Positions 46,041 through 59,720 of a DNA stretch of 64,000 nucleotides are shown piece after piece (position 1 is the stretch's first letter; the number at the start of each line of letters is the position of its first letter). A program made the translations under genes and the position numbers. Under the pieces are notes generated by a model that saw only the letters and a list, made by a program, of their open reading frames with translations, made no database searches and was not told where the DNA came from. Origin of the DNA: Rhyacichthys aspro (lineage: Eukaryota > Chordata > Actinopteri > Gobiiformes > Rhyacichthyidae); assembly GCA_036850595.1 (NCBI GenBank), contig CM072151.1, positions 14,423,307 through 14,487,306 on the forward strand, read 5' to 3'.

Positions 46041-49000
46041 CTTGGTATTGACAGCAACGGTCGGAGGAAGAAGGACGAGAGTGGGAGGCAAATAGGAAAA
46101 AGAGAACAAAAAGCAAGGTAAATATACAAAAGTGATCATTTTCATTGCTAAACAACAAAGACAAGAGGTGGAGGGAGGTAAAGTCACTAAATGTATCATT
46201 AGCCAACACTTAAACACATAAAACTAGTTTATACACCAACAGATCCTATAGCTCCATCTCTATTGCCATATTAAAGTTGATTTAAAGCTAATCCATGCCT
46301 CCTGCCCAGTGGGAATATTCCTTCCATCCTGCAGAGTGCAGACAGGGAGCCAGCCTGCGGTGAGAGAGAAAGATGGGGTGAAGGGGGAGTGGGACTGGCT
46401 GTTGCCTGCTAGCTGGAGACACTGCTGTTTGATTCAATATTAATGCAGTTTGAGTCGCAATGGGGGACTGAGTGACTGTTGCACAAAAGTAAGCATTTTG
46501 TGTGCCCATATGTGTGGAAATAAGAGACAGAGGAGGGGCGGACGAGGCTGGGAAGAAATATCGGTGTGAAAGAGGGCTGGAAGAACAGAAAAAGGTGGAG
46601 GAGTGAGACAAAGTGTGTGCATTTGTGTATGTGTGTACAAGAAGTGAAGAGACGAGCTGAGAAATAGAAGAGGGAGGGGTGGAGCGCAAGGAGAAAGAGA
46701 AAAATATTGACCGACTTTGCTGTAGGAATTGGGGGGTTCTCTGTAGGGACTGAGGTCAGAATCCCCCCCAGCAGGTCTACAGTCTGCTACTTCAAACAGA
46801 GCCCACTGGAGCCCACTCTATTGAGCTCTGAGAGGGTATTTATAACCCAACTCCCCCCGCAAACACAAACTCTCCTATGAGCCCCTTCCCATACACTGGG
46901 CAATTTTCAAAAGAAAACACAGCAAGTGTGCTCTTTTACGTTTGGGAGGGGGTCCAATGGGGTGGTGGGGTTGTTGGCAGCGAACACAGAAATTAATAGT
47001 TAATAGAATGTTGTATTGTGGGTAAGTGTTGTAACTCAAAGTACTTGTTGGAGACGGGTGGAGAGAGGCAGACAGGTGCGGGGTAAAAGGCGCCAAGAGA
47101 TGCAGTAAGAGAAGCAGGAAGTTGTGTGGAAGGTTAAGGCACCAGCTCCGCAGTCACATGTCCCCCCGCTGAACGAGAATCGAATCCTGTGTGTCCCTCT
47201 CGGCCGCCCTACTGTCTCTATAAAGCCACAGCAAATTGGAGAGAGAAACAGACAGAGAGATGCCATCCCTGTGGGGCCACTGCCCGCTGCCGTTTGTATT
47301 GTCTCATATACTTTCATAGCAGCCTTCAATAATGTCTCACTCTAGCGCTGTGGGTGTGTGAGCGTCTCAAAGCATTTAAGGACAGAATATTTTTTTTGCA
47401 TCCCCCCATGTGCTCTTATGTTCTACTTGTGTGTGTGTGTTTGGGGGCAGCTTGTGATTTTGCTGAAGTGGCTGGAGCCAAGCAGTGGCGCTGTGTGTCT
47501 AATTACAGTGGAACAGAGCCCATTGATCAGCCATTGCAGTCCAATCTGTTTACTACAGATGTCTAACCTGCACGCAGGCCCATCCATCATATTCATATTT
47601 CATCAACACTGCAGCTATATATATCACAGAACAACACATGCTAATGTGCCACTTACAAATTTGTTTTAATCTATACTTGTGCACACTCAAGTATACATCA
47701 TCATCACTGTGAATAATAATTTATCACAGGTTTAATCATGAGACAAAAGACCGTGATGACAAGGTCTTTTTTGGTTGGGACTTTGGCTGAATTAAAAAGT
47801 CATAATGAATCACATTTCATTACAGCTGGGGTAATGGGCTATAACTGTGGGCAGTGCACAAGAGTGCCCTGTGATGAGGAGATTAAATCCATATTCACAA
47901 AACTACATGACATTTTACTTTCTTTCTTCCTCAAGCAAAACGTAAGCTTGTATCCTGCACTGGTTTAGACCAGTACTAATCTAACATCCTTACACTTTAC
48001 CCGCTGCAACATTTTCCTCAATAATATTTCTGTACATGTAATGATCTTAGATTATTATATGACTTGATATTACAGCCACATATCCAACAGATCCATGAAC
48101 ACAATTGATTTATTTGTCAATTGACTATCTGTCATGTTTCAGTATGAAAACCAAACGAAGGTAACTAATAAATACAACCCTATATAATCTAGATATCATT
48201 GTATCTACCAGTTCAAGCAATATCATTTTTCATGAATAGTCTTCACAAATCTGATGTATCTTTTAATCTTTTTATCCAAACTGTATTAAGAAAACAACTT
48301 AGTATTTGTGTATTTAAAAGATCGTGTGAATTAGCCGTTTGAAAAGAACTAGAGCAAACATTGTTGTGATTTATTGGGGTGTATATCGCGTTGGAGCCCT
48401 TTTGGTGGAGCTTCCCCACATCGACTGGGATGGTATTACTACTAAGTCAGCAGAGGTGTATGCTCTCCTTTGGCCTCTACTTGTGTGAGAGAGGATTTGT
48501 CTCTCAGCAGGAAACCGATTGTGTACAGTCTCTGGCCTAAACACACAAAGCCTCAGTCTGTTTGATGTGGAACAACGGTGGGGCTTTGGAGCTCACTGAT
48601 ATTAACTATATTCTGTACGAAAAAAGGAAGGAGTTTTCACACTTAAACATGTATGCTGCTAATCCAAGGTTTTGAATATTGGCCAACAGATTTGAATATA
48701 AACTGATTGGCCATTTTTATTTGGATTTCTGCCCAATGAATAAACTTTGCTGATTAATAAACTTCACACTGACACATATTTAATTTTTAATTAGATTTTC
48801 GGGTTATGAAAGTCTATTACAGTTATGCCCCACACAAACACATGAACTTACATTGGCCCCTTATTTACAATATTTATTATATGTATTTATTGTGTTCAGA
48901 GTTTTGTTCTTCAAAATGGCAGCAGATAAAAACCATTTTGAAAACAATTTGTAGCCATTGAAGGCATAAAAGAGTAATTACAGATAAGTGCCTCCATGAA

Positions 49001-49200
49001 TTAGGGGTTTAACATCCAGCACAGACAGTGCCCTCTCCTTTCTCTTGCTTTCCAACATGGAGTCACGTCCCGCTCCTCATCGACCTGCCTGGCTCTTTGT
49101 GTGTGCTTTGTGCTCTTTCTGTCGACAGGTGTCGCTCTGGCTGTGGCCCGGCTGCACGGGGCGCCATAGTGCGCTGCCTTTGCTACAGGCGCTGGATTTA

Positions 49201-49282
49201 GTAATCAATATCGATCGATCGGTGAGGAAGGGGGCCCTGATTACTGAACCAAGCCCGGCGTAGAAAAGAAAAAAAAATCGAT
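49201..49282. promoter_or_regulatory. onecut3: Dense CUT/ONECUT-type site cluster
   Basis: Within 82 bases there is AATCAAT (49,203-49,209), then overlapping ATCGAT hexamers at 49,210-49,215 and 49,214-49,219, and another at 49,277-49,282. ATCGAT and ATCAAT are cores bound by CUT-homeodomain factors. The location in the onecut3 intron suggests an autoregulated enhancer (inference). Confidence 0.45.
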
Positions 49283-52200
49283 CATTGCAGCTTTTAGAGC
49301 TACAGTAGGCACCGAGCTGAGAGACGGACATAAACTCATGCACAAAGAACAGCCGGACAAGAGCTGAAATCCTGGTTCGGTGAGTGTTTTGTGAAGTGTG
49401 CACCCTGCTGCTGCACAAGCGCACCGCGTAATGTCTCCAAGTAGCTCTATATGGAAATGCTGACCCACTTTGAAAGAATTCCTCGGGCTTCTCGCTCTCA
49501 TTAACAAACGAATGTTCAATATTTTAGTCGTAAACACACTCGGGTGTTTTATTTTCCATAATCATTTTGATACCTTTGAATAAAAGCAGTAGTGTACTTA
49601 ATCTTCACGAATATTGGCCAAATCGCATTCTTAACGGACTCAAAGGTCACTCAGATTTCCTCTGAATTCTGCAGGCTAATGAGTGATTTCTCCAAATTCG
49701 CTCACATGTAAACGATATAACACCGGCTCTTTCCCACTTTCCAGATGACATTAATATTCTTTGCTTCACGACAAACCAAGCGAGGTTAAGAGAAAGGCCC
49801 TGGGTGTTCAATATCGATCAATAGATTCGTGAATAATTCGTGTGTGAAATTCAGTTCGTCCAATTAATTATGCCTCAGAGGGGGAGTGGGCCTGGAGAGA
49901 TTCATGACGGGGCGGGGATGTGGATAAAAACACACCAAAAAGGGAAACATGATGCTAGTATGTGCGCTGCTGTAAATCCTAACGGGGGGATGTTAATTGG
50001 AGGTGTGCGCGTGACGTGGGTATCACCTGTTCTACCTGTGCAGCACGGGCCTGAACGCGGCCCATCTCAGCATTAATCACTTATTGATCACCGTGCCCTT
50101 CCCGCTCATAATGAGAAAGTCAAAGTGGCTCATATTGTGCCTGAGTGCTTCATGAAGCCATGATTACGCATCGAACTCAGTCCTGCTTTGCGTCTTGTTG
50201 CGGCTGTCCTCAGTCCTGGACAAGTGTTTGTGAAGCCTGCAAGTGGGCGAGGTCAGTGTGTGTTGATTGAATTCATTTACCAATAAACATGTTTACTGGT
50301 TCCGGTTGGGCGCGTTCATACACAGCGCAGGCCGTTTGGAGCAGCGCGGGGCCTAGGACTGAAGCAAGCATAAGCTGACGTTTAGGCTGCATTTATTAAG
50401 TAACGTGCGCGCTGTTTAGCAAGAGATTGATAGCGGCGTGAATGCGCGCGCCCAGTGCACGGTGGCAGTTATTCCATTCAGGCTGCAGGGCAGTGCCAAG
50501 CTCTCGCCAGGCCAAAACACTCCCAGCTCAATACTCCTTAATGTAATGACTGAGAATTGGTGTTAATATACTGATAAAGCGACACAATTTGTTTGTTTGC
50601 CTTCTGCCACGACTCAGCTGCGAGGCATTTCCCCAGCACTTCAATAACACTCAAGCAATTCACTTCCACCTTCTGCCTCCTCCCGAGCACCACTGCACTG
50701 TGGACTTATTCTCCTCAAGGCCACTTTATGAAATGTAGTATTTGTGTAACATTACGCACAAGGCAATAATCACATAATACAGAAATGGAGGATTTACAAG
50801 CGTGATTTCTGTATTTTATCTTTATCGTGTTAATATCAAAATTATAATGTCATAGTGTGTTTTTAAATTTAATCTAGTATTTTACCAAAATATTATGTTC
50901 TAAATCTAGATGTTAAAATATTTAAAATATTTAGTACCGAATTATTTATTATTTTTTCGCCCATGGATGTTCTGAGCGGCTGAAGAACGAAAACTACAAA
51001 ATATAAACCGCATTTGACTAAATAATAATAGTGCAGCCTGTTGGGATCATCGAAGAATTAAGTGTAAATAAACGCATAGAGCCATTTAAAAAAGAATACC
51101 CTTAACAAGTCGATTTTAACAGTTTTTATTTGGCAGCGCGCGTGCATGTGCCATTTGTTTTGCACAAGGCGGCCCTCGGTGGGAGTGTACTTCTTATTAC
51201 TCTTATCTGCTATTGCCATTGATTTGATCCATAATTGCGTTGACCAGTTATGCGTGTTGCCTTTAATGACCTGCTTTATTTTGTGTTGTTTCGTGGCACT
51301 GACAACAAATGTGGGACGGAGCATTGGTTTTGGAGCAAATACCTTTTACGCACCACATTTCTGAATGAATCTGAGTGAAATAGAAGATGCAGTTGTTGCT
51401 TTTTTTAAAATATATTTTAGGATCGTTAAAATTAAATAATAAATCAGGTTGTAGCCGTTGAATTATAGAAGTAAATGCTTTCACTTAATCTGGGAATAAT
51501 GCTGCGCCCCTCTCTGTGACTAAAAGTGTGTGTTCAAAATCTCCCTGGAAAAAAAAAAAAATTCAAAATACAAAAATATCTTTCAACAAACACACCCTTA
51601 CGCATTTTAATTATGCACGTGCGTGGAGTGAGGAACTGCCAAATCCCACGAGACTTGAGGTGGATTCCAAGGGTCAGTCAGGTCACTTTTCTTGAATATT
51701 CCAATATTAGAAAAAGGGAAAAAAAAAAGAAAAAAAAAGGAGGTGCTGTGCTGGATTCTTGTTGGAAAATATCGCTTGAAATGTCACCTGTCACTCTGTG
51801 TGTGTCACATGATGCGTCCTGTGCGCGCGAGGAGACAGACACATTCTCAATATGCAGGAATATTACACCCAACCTAACTGAATATTGAAACAACACAGAA
51901 AAATTCAATAAATGACGTTGAGTTTTTATTTTTACGCGTAAAATACATATATGTTCATTTCACGTTGTTTGTTGCTCCTGGGATTTCTTTTGTCCTATTT
52001 TTCCATATTGTAATACTTCTATTTGCTTGTGGACATATTCAGTATTCCTTATATGCGTAATATTAGTGTTTAGAGTTACACATAATTATGAATCTGAAGA
52101 CTTTTAATGTCTGCGCATGAATCTTTGTGAACACTTTTGAACACGGCACACACACAGCTCACACAAAGTGCTCGTTTTCACATCATGCCTCTTCACCATC

Positions 52201-53061
52201 TAACCAAACAAATAATGAATAGTGGACCAACCAGCAGCCAGTTCGTTATATTTAATAACATTTAATACAAAGGCTTTATGGGGCTGTCATCGATTCGCTC
52301 ATCAATTGATTTCACAGTCGTTTTGTTCCTTTGTTGATCTGTGTGGGGTTGCCCAACCGGAGTTTCGGGTTGCATCTGTGGTTGTGTGTGAGTCTGTGCG
52401 CAGTGTGTGTTTGCGGTTTTGTTGTGATCGACCCATGTAGAGAGACTTGCAGAGGTTCTGTACAAACCATCTGTAGGCTCTGATTTCAAAAAAGGCCCGG
52501 AAAGGTCGAACCAGGTCTCTGTGTTCTTTGGCATGGCTCGTGTGGAGACGCCAATAACCTGGAGCAGAGACTTCATTGGATAAAGACAGGTCTCCATGGG
52601 AACGTGTTGCACATGTCTTAACAGGACATTTGCCTTGTCTATTGGATTTCACAATTATATGACTTATTTTAATGATTGACTCCCGTCAGTGGGGTGAGAT
52701 GCGAAATAGAGATGTTTTTTGCCACTATAAAAATATATATTTGTTAGAAAAGCAAGAAAAACTTTCCCCCGTTCCTGAAAACAGGATCTAGACAAATGTA
52801 TTTTCTCTGTCAAAAAGGAAATAAAACTACGTCTTGCTATTTAAGGAAAGGTTTAAGTTTTCAATTGGCTCTTCCTGTTCTCTTTAATTGCGAGGACAAT
52901 GTCCTTGTCTTGTGTTCTTTAGCATACGCATTAAACAAGCCATTATCAGGCCTTTAATAAGAGATGGCCTATCAGGTCCTGAGATAAGCAGCAGCTTCAC
53001 TGCTTTCTGCTACTGGATACTCTGGCAGATCCAAGATCAGCAATCCTGGTGATTCAGTGAG

Positions 53062-53063
<2 letters not shown>

Positions 53064-53150
<87 letters not shown>
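53064..53150. repeat. (AAT)29 microsatellite
   Basis: An uninterrupted run of 29 AAT units (87 bases) in onecut3 intron 1. It is likely to be length-polymorphic. It creates a false minus-strand frame made almost entirely of tyrosine. Confidence 0.98.
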
Positions 53151-53269
53151 CACGTCCATATTGGGCCTCAAATAAAAAAACTCGTGTAAAAAGCATGAAT
53201 TAAACTGTTAATGTGAGTGAGTGTTTGTCTAGGTGGTGTTGTAAAAGTGTGGTCGTGGAGAAGCCCCAG

Positions 53270-53480
53270 TTTTCGGGCATCCCTTGTACGTTACGTAATA
53301 ACAGGCGGAGTTCCTACTGCTCTGGTCAACATTTAATTGCACAACAGCTCGCTTTTAAAAAGCGTCGCTGACTCGGCCATTACGTAAACCTCATCAGCTT
53401 TTGGCAGGTCAAAAGGCGCAGTGATTGGTTTCCTTCTCACGGGGACGCGCGGCGCGGCCATTTGACTCAGAGCACAAGGA
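53270..53480. promoter_or_regulatory. Promoter- or enhancer-like segment with two TTACGTAA sites
   Basis: Two perfect TTACGTAA palindromes (53,291-53,298 and 53,380-53,387) flank a near-palindromic CGCTTTTAAAAAGCG (53,350-53,364) that resembles a TATA-like core. An inverted CCAAT box (GATTGG) follows near 53,423, then a CpG-rich block GACGCGCGGCGCGGCCA near 53,445-53,461. TTACGTAA is the NFIL3/PAR-bZIP consensus. Whether this is an enhancer or an intronic promoter cannot be told from sequence. Confidence 0.4.
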
Positions 53481-56400
53481 CGAATAATGAGATTTAATTA
53501 TGATTGTCTTAGCTTTGGACCCTTTGTATTTTGCCTGGGAAGGGGATAGGCACAGGGCCATTAACCCTTTGATGCTAGCCGCGTGCATTCAGCGGGCTCT
53601 GCCAGCAATTTGATTTAAAGGTCATTCTCTCCTATCGATCCGGTTTGGCGAGGGGGCGACGGAGGAGCGGAGGAATTGATCATCTAAAATAGAAGAGACG
53701 GTATTCGAGACTGTACAGAGTCCATGCAGACCTCTACTGCATTTAGAATTGGAATCGGCACGCCCCCGTGTGAATCAAACGAGTGTGTAGTGCGCGCCCC
53801 AAAAGAAGAGGGAGTGAAGAAGTGCACGGTGCAGACTCCTGCTCCAGTCCCAGTTCTGCAGACTAATCTGATTTCTATTAAAATTACACTATTTGAATAA
53901 TGAGGTCGACTGGTCAGAGCAGTGTGGGTGGCATGTATAATGAACCAAAAAAGGTTAAACGTCTGCGAACTTTACGCGCTCTCTGGCTGTAAATCCCCGA
54001 TCACACAAATAAAAGCCCTCACATTTCGGAGTCAGCCTTTTTGACTGGATAGACAGAAAGCTGCGCGCGGATGCGTCGTGGGAACGTGCGTTTATTATTC
54101 GTGTGAAGGCCGAGTTGTTAATGGGAGAAATGGTGTTGCATGTTGGAGACGGAGGGGGTTGCATGGCCGCATGGCGCAGCTCCAGAGATGGGAAGGAGAG
54201 ACCAGGGAATGGAAATCAATACCGATTCAGGGCTCGCCAGAACGGCCTTAACAATGTGGCGCAGACGCACTCTACATCCTGGTCACATACACGCAGGGAA
54301 GGAGAGGCGGGGAGGTGACATATATGCAGCATGCACTGCTCCCATATTGCCCTGTAAACGGCAACCATATTGTAAATGCAAGTACACCTCACTTGAAATC
54401 ATTCTTCGTGTTATAAGTAAGAATATGTCTGCACATACAGTACGTCTGGGTTTGAGAAGAAGAATGAGTCCCAGATAACGATGCCAGGCCTAAGATGTCA
54501 TCCAGTGCCCCATGAGCTACACTGAACACATGGGTTTAAACAAAAATAGCCCCGAGCTATAACCTGAAGAAAATGACTGTTGCTTTCCCACCAGAGCATT
54601 TCAAAGGCGTTGCTTGTACACGCAGGGTCTCAGTACTTACAGCACACGTTGCTGTGCTTAACGAACAACGAGGCACCGAAACCGCAGCTGCACTGTTTAC
54701 TCCCCTATCTTCCCCTCACACATCAATTATTAAAGAACCAATCGATCATTTCGCGGGCTAACATCAAACCATCTTTTCATGAAAAAAATCCTGTTTTAGA
54801 TTATCCGGCATCAATCACATCTTAATACCCCGTCCAATTAAATCCATTATCCTGGCTTAAATGACTAAAAAGAGCAACACTCCACACTATTTTTATCACT
54901 GTAGGATATTTTTGTGAGTGTACCAAAAATATTGACCAGAAATACTTTTGTGCTCATTTCATGTTTTCCCAAGAAGCTGGAGATTTAAATGGAAGGTTGT
55001 GATTACCTTTGCCTGGGAAGTGGGCTGGAGGATAGTGTGAGTGACAAGATTGTGGATTGTAATATTGATCGTTGGGTGGAAGCTGTTGGATGAAATAATG
55101 GTGTTTAGGGCCTACAAGAATGCTATTAACTATATATTGGTAAACGTCCAGTTCACCACCTTGAACTGTCCTCACAGCGAAGTGCTGCATTTCAAGTGGC
55201 TTCAGCACTCTGGACAGCGCCTCTGCTTACAGGAGAAGAGCATCCACACTGTATTTCATACGTGGTTTCACTAACCAGAAGGATTCACAGTAGGTTTAAG
55301 CTCTCCAGTTTGGTGCCTTTTGTTAGTACAAATACAGCCATAATATTTTTAATGAGTTTGTACTTGTCAGACATGTCCTGTGCGAGTAAAACGAACTTTG
55401 CGCACGCGTCGAAGGGCAAAGGGCGCAGTGTGTGGCGTGGATTTGGGGGTGGAGGCAGAAGTGATCGAGTGGTACTTCTGGATTAGGGCTGTGTAAACTG
55501 CGTGTAGTCCATTGAAACATGAATAGGGGCCTCCCACCCTCATTCCCAAACAATGTTTTTCTTGCGTGTCTTGTGGGTCTTGACCTGCACACGCTGGCAC
55601 GTGCTCCAGCCATTCAAATGGTAATAGACCAACTGTGCATTTTTTTTTTTTTTGAAGAGGAGGAGGAAAAGGTCTTGGCATGTCGTGGCACCTCATCACT
55701 GTCACTGGAAAGATGAAAGGGTCCGATAGCCTTAGGCGCAGAGAAGATTCACAGTTCTTACCAAACAGAATCCAACATTTACGCTTGGTTTGCGTAAATG
55801 TTTGCGCTCTTGATTGCCAAATAAGCTATTCTTCGGTATTGTGCTATAAGTTTTGAGTTGGCTTCTAAGTAAGAATAGCTTAATGAATAATCAACCACTA
55901 AAGGGCACACCCAGACGTACCTTACGCACCACAAACACAACACGATGACAACAAAGAGAGAGAGAGCGAGAAAAAAAAAAGGTGCGCTATTGCGTTTTTA
56001 TAACAGCTGTCCTCTTTCCCCTTTTTCCGGCTGCCACCTCCCCCTCAGCTCCAGGGGAGAGACCAATGGGAGAGAGTGCTGAGGCGGGATAATTGATAGA
56101 TGCACTGGCTATCCTTATCGATCAGGGCTGTATTGACCCGACCAAATACATTGAGATGGAGTGTGGAATTCAACACAGATGCAAAGACGAATTGTTTTCA
56201 TCGTTAATGCGATCTTTAAATGCCCCCTCATCCCCAAACCTCACTTTGCTCGTGTCTTTCTCACTTATAGCTTCACAATTAAACTGCTGCGTTATTTAGT
56301 CACTATCAACGACAACAAAAAGGTTCAAGAGGATGACGCTGGGAGCCCATTATAAGAGTACGCCCGTGGGCCTTTCTGTCGCTCTGTTTCTGATATGTTG

Positions 56401-58302
56401 GAGGATGTTGAGCGTGAAGGGTACCTTAAACAGGCCTCTGCTCTGCTCTAGTTTTTGCCCCAGACCTCGTGTGTGTGTGTGTGTGTTGTGTACGTGTCCA
56501 TGTGGCTGGCATTTTCACATTAGCTAAGCAGGGCAGCTTCATTGATTTGTGTGACTGTGATGAATTTGGAATAGTAATTTGAATTTATTGATTGATGTGG
56601 CCGAGCGAGTATGGCCCAGCCTCACTTTCAGCATCACAACCCCCCGACTCCCACTCCCAATCCACATGTGCACCCAGGATAATGGTGATTTTAAATGCAA
56701 TAAGTAAAATGTTGCCGCGCGCATTTACATACGAGTCATTTGTCATTTTGCCCATCTGGATTTTCCCGGCCTGCTGTGACTCCAGCTTTCTTTCAATGTA
56801 CAATATGCTGCTCCAAGCAAGAAAGGAGCATACATTTATAGTGTATTTTACAATAGGACCACTGATAGCATCAAACGCATCTGGATTAAATTAAGATAAG
56901 ACCCTGCACGGACCCTGTGCCATGTCTAGGCCTGATCACATTCAAATATGCTGCTACAGGACCGTGTAAGTTCTAGATGTCAATTGAACTGGGGGGCTTT
57001 ATCCTCGCCTTGCACGGGGTGTGGAAGATATAAAACCCCACAGCCCAATTAGCTTTAACAGCAGTGGCACTTAAAGAGACAATTGTAGAGTGTTTAAATC
57101 TTTATTTACCAGAACCCCTACTAAATGCGCAAAGGAACAATTTACATGCCATTAAGCGCTTTTCAATAGGGCATCGACTGGAACTAAAATATGCCACTAT
57201 ATCTGCTTAATTGAACTGTTCGCTGAAATACGACAGAGAAGAGCTGATTGACGTTTGGAAGTCTAAACGGAGCCTTTACACAAACATCAATGAGCGGGGA
57301 TCTCTTATCCACGGCTCTGTTTTAAGCCTCTGCCACACGTTTCCTTTTCATTGAGGGGCGATGGGGGTTAAGAGCACAATAGGATTCAAAACGAGTGCCC
57401 ATTCAGAAAAGGCAGCCAGATGGAGGACGCGTGTCAGAGTTATTGCCCCCCCCACACCCCTGCCTTTCTGTGGAGTGTGTCCCGAGTGGTCACTGGACGC
57501 AGATCATGACCGAAATGACCCACACAGATAATTTCATAAAGTCTAATAAACGAAGCTGGCTCTGGACCAAGTTTGGAAACAAGATATCTCGGAGTGCACG
57601 AGGAGCAGAGGCAGGCTAGAGAAAGACGCATCTGTTTGTGTCTGTGTCTTTCACATCCAAATCGATCATTTATCAGCGCGCTCCTCTGAAAAGGGACGCC
57701 TGGACCTGGGATATTGATCCATAGGAGGTCATGCTCCCCGTCTCTTTGGCCAGGCCTCAGACGAGCCTTGTTTGCAGTGTACTGCTTTGACAGGGGAAGT
57801 CAACTATGATATAGTCACCATATCATGATTGTGTTATTCCAAAGTAAGTCTGAGCACTAAGGTTACAGTGGGCTTAGAGCGAGATGTAATCATGTATGCT
57901 GCTGCAAGGCCCCTCTCTGTCACACTGTGTTTTCAGTGACGCAGAGGGAGGGGTGAGAGGAAGGTGTGTGAGTGAATCCATGCTTTCTTTCTGTACTTCA
58001 AAACTCCTACCAGTGTGTGCGTAAAAACGGCACCGACTGAGTTTGGCCTTGGTCTGCTCTGGCTACTTTCCTTTTGTTGATTCCCACCAGTGTTTGTTTA
58101 TACTGTCATGGATTGTAACATCAATCAGACTATAGATCCCCCCAACATTTAACACTCCAACTGTCATGATGAAGTTTTACTCGATATAATCGACTAATAA
58201 CTTCTAGTAATGTCTGTTTGAGCAGCTATTGACAGTCTCGCCACATTGACTTCTAATTGATCCCTCCACATCACTCAGGTTGGGAGCTGTCTCCTCACTC
58301 AC

Positions 58303-59341
58303 CTGCAAGCCTCAGCGCTGACATCCGCTGGAACTCGGGCTCCTGCAGCCACTTCCACATCCTCCTAAAGGTCTCGCGACCTGATTTGAGTTTACTCCAC
58401 GGTTTTGGATTCCGCAGCAGGTCGGACAAGGTTCCCTGGGACCGGCACAAGATCCTCTGAGCAAAGATGGCCTGTGGGATGCTGTAGCGCTTGAGCTCCG
58501 CCGTGATTCTCTGAGCCACTTCTTTGGTGTTTATCTCCTCCACTTGGCCCGACCCCGCGCCTTGACCGCCCCCCACCACTGTCTGCCGATCCCGCTCTGA
58601 CAGCATGGAGCCGTTGGCCTGAGAGTGCGGGTGGCTGTGGTGGTGGATGCCGTTTAGAGATGACATGAGGCCGGCCCCGTGGCCCCCGAGTCCTCGCGCC
58701 AGGTGCTCTTCACCCCTTGACAGCATGGCGGCGTGGGACTCGAACCCCCCCGTGGAGAGCATCTTGTCGTTGGAGAGGTGAGCCCCCGGGCCGTAGGCGC
58801 TGAGGGTCTGCTGGGAGCCATGCAAAGAGCCCAGGCCATTGGACAGGGGCGACAGGGGCTGCCCCATGCCTGACATGTCTTTGGGGTAGTGGCCGTACAG
58901 GTTGCTCATGGAGGCCAAGCTGCGGTCGTCCCTCATTAGGGTGAAGCTGCCGCTGACGTTCCCCGCAGCAAGTCGCTGGTGCGCGGGATGATGGTGCGCG
59001 TGCGGATGCGGGTGGTGAAATTTCTCGGACACGGTGGAGATGGGGGGCAGGTGCTGCAGCGGCGTGAGTGTGGTGTAGGTGCTGCTCAGGCTCATCCCTG
59101 AGTCACACGACATGGTCATGGCGGGGTGCAGGGGTCCGGACAGCGCGTGGTCCGTGCGGTAGTCCCCGGCTCCCTCCAGGATCGAGGCCATGCTGGACAC
59201 CATCGCTGACCGTCCGTGCGACACCAAGTTCCGATGCGACGCCGACGATTGGCGCGCGTGTGGCGAGTTCATTAAGTCGCTCGTTTGATGGGAGTGAGAC
59301 ACACCGTGCAGATTTCCAATGTTTTCCATCGTGAGCTCCAT
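58303..59341 (-). CDS. onecut3: onecut3 exon 1: N-terminal region and CUT domain
   Basis: The exon encodes the start of the ONECUT3 transcription factor. I chose the Met at 59,341 (MELTMENIGNLHGVSH) because it aligns with known ONECUT starts. An in-frame Met eight codons earlier at 59,365 is possible and would give 451 instead of 443 residues. ONECUT landmarks appear in order: SMASILEG, GPLHPAMTMSCDSG, TYTTLTPLQHLPPISTVSEK, a His-rich run (HHPHPHAHHHPAHQ) and NVSGSFTLMRDDRSLASM. The single CUT domain lies at about residues 268-346 (EEINTKEVAQRITAELKRYS to FQRMSALRLA). The exon ends GCTTGCAG|GTGAGT at 58,303. It is GC-rich and CpG-dense. Confidence 0.94.
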
Positions 59342-59712
59342 CGCTGAAAGGATCTTTATTTCCACCCCTCTCGCCGTCGGCTCCCCCTCTCCCTCTCTCT
59401 CTGGCGCTCTGTCTCACACTCCTTTCCAATAAATTTTCAACGATTTCAAAGCCAAGCCATTGATTGTAGTTGCCGCTCTACAGTCAATCCAGCATGATTT
59501 TAAAAGATCGCGTCCCTGCTACCGCAAACCAGTGCTCAGTGGAAGGTGTCTGCCTGGGTTTCTCTCGCTGTGGACCACCTTCTACTTTAGCCAACGCGCT
59601 GCTCCGCTCTCTGTGTGTATATGAACGTGCCCGCGCTCCGAGCCTGCCTGTGCTCTTGTGCGCGCCCCCGTGGCTGATGCTCGCACTCGCGCACTAGTGT
59701 CTGAGGCCAACC

Positions 59713-59720
59713 TGACGTCA
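59713..59720. promoter_or_regulatory. onecut3: CRE palindrome TGACGTCA
   Basis: A perfect cAMP-response element lies 372 bases upstream of the chosen onecut3 start codon, in the CpG-rich promoter zone. A CCAAT box (GGCCAATCAGG) lies about 100 bases further upstream at 59,817-59,827. CREB/ATF binding is plausible but not shown. Confidence 0.5.

Larger units (their letters stand above)
46041..58302 (-). other. onecut3: onecut3 intron 1 (12.3 kb)
   Basis: This single large intron separates the CUT and homeodomain exons, which is the conserved ONECUT gene structure. It carries no coding exon that I recognise. It has an (AAT)n tract, a promoter-like GC-rich segment near 53,270-53,480 and many ATCGAT/ATTGATC sites from 49,200 onward. 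The right half (49,000-58,300) reads like conserved regulatory DNA, rich in homeodomain-type TAATTA and CUT-type sites. That is an impression, not an alignment. Confidence 0.8.

Noticed and set aside
45602..46217. Several frames overlapping the onecut3 homeodomain exon on both strands
   Set aside because: Only the minus-strand frame of exon 2 carries the homeodomain. The rest are shadows, or run past the splice acceptor at 46,041.
52972..53196. Minus-strand frame made almost wholly of tyrosine
   Set aside because: It is the translation of the (AAT)29 microsatellite, not a gene.
59068..59334. Plus-strand frame of 88 codons opposite onecut3 exon 1
   Set aside because: It is a GC-rich antisense shadow of the strongly supported onecut3 coding exon.
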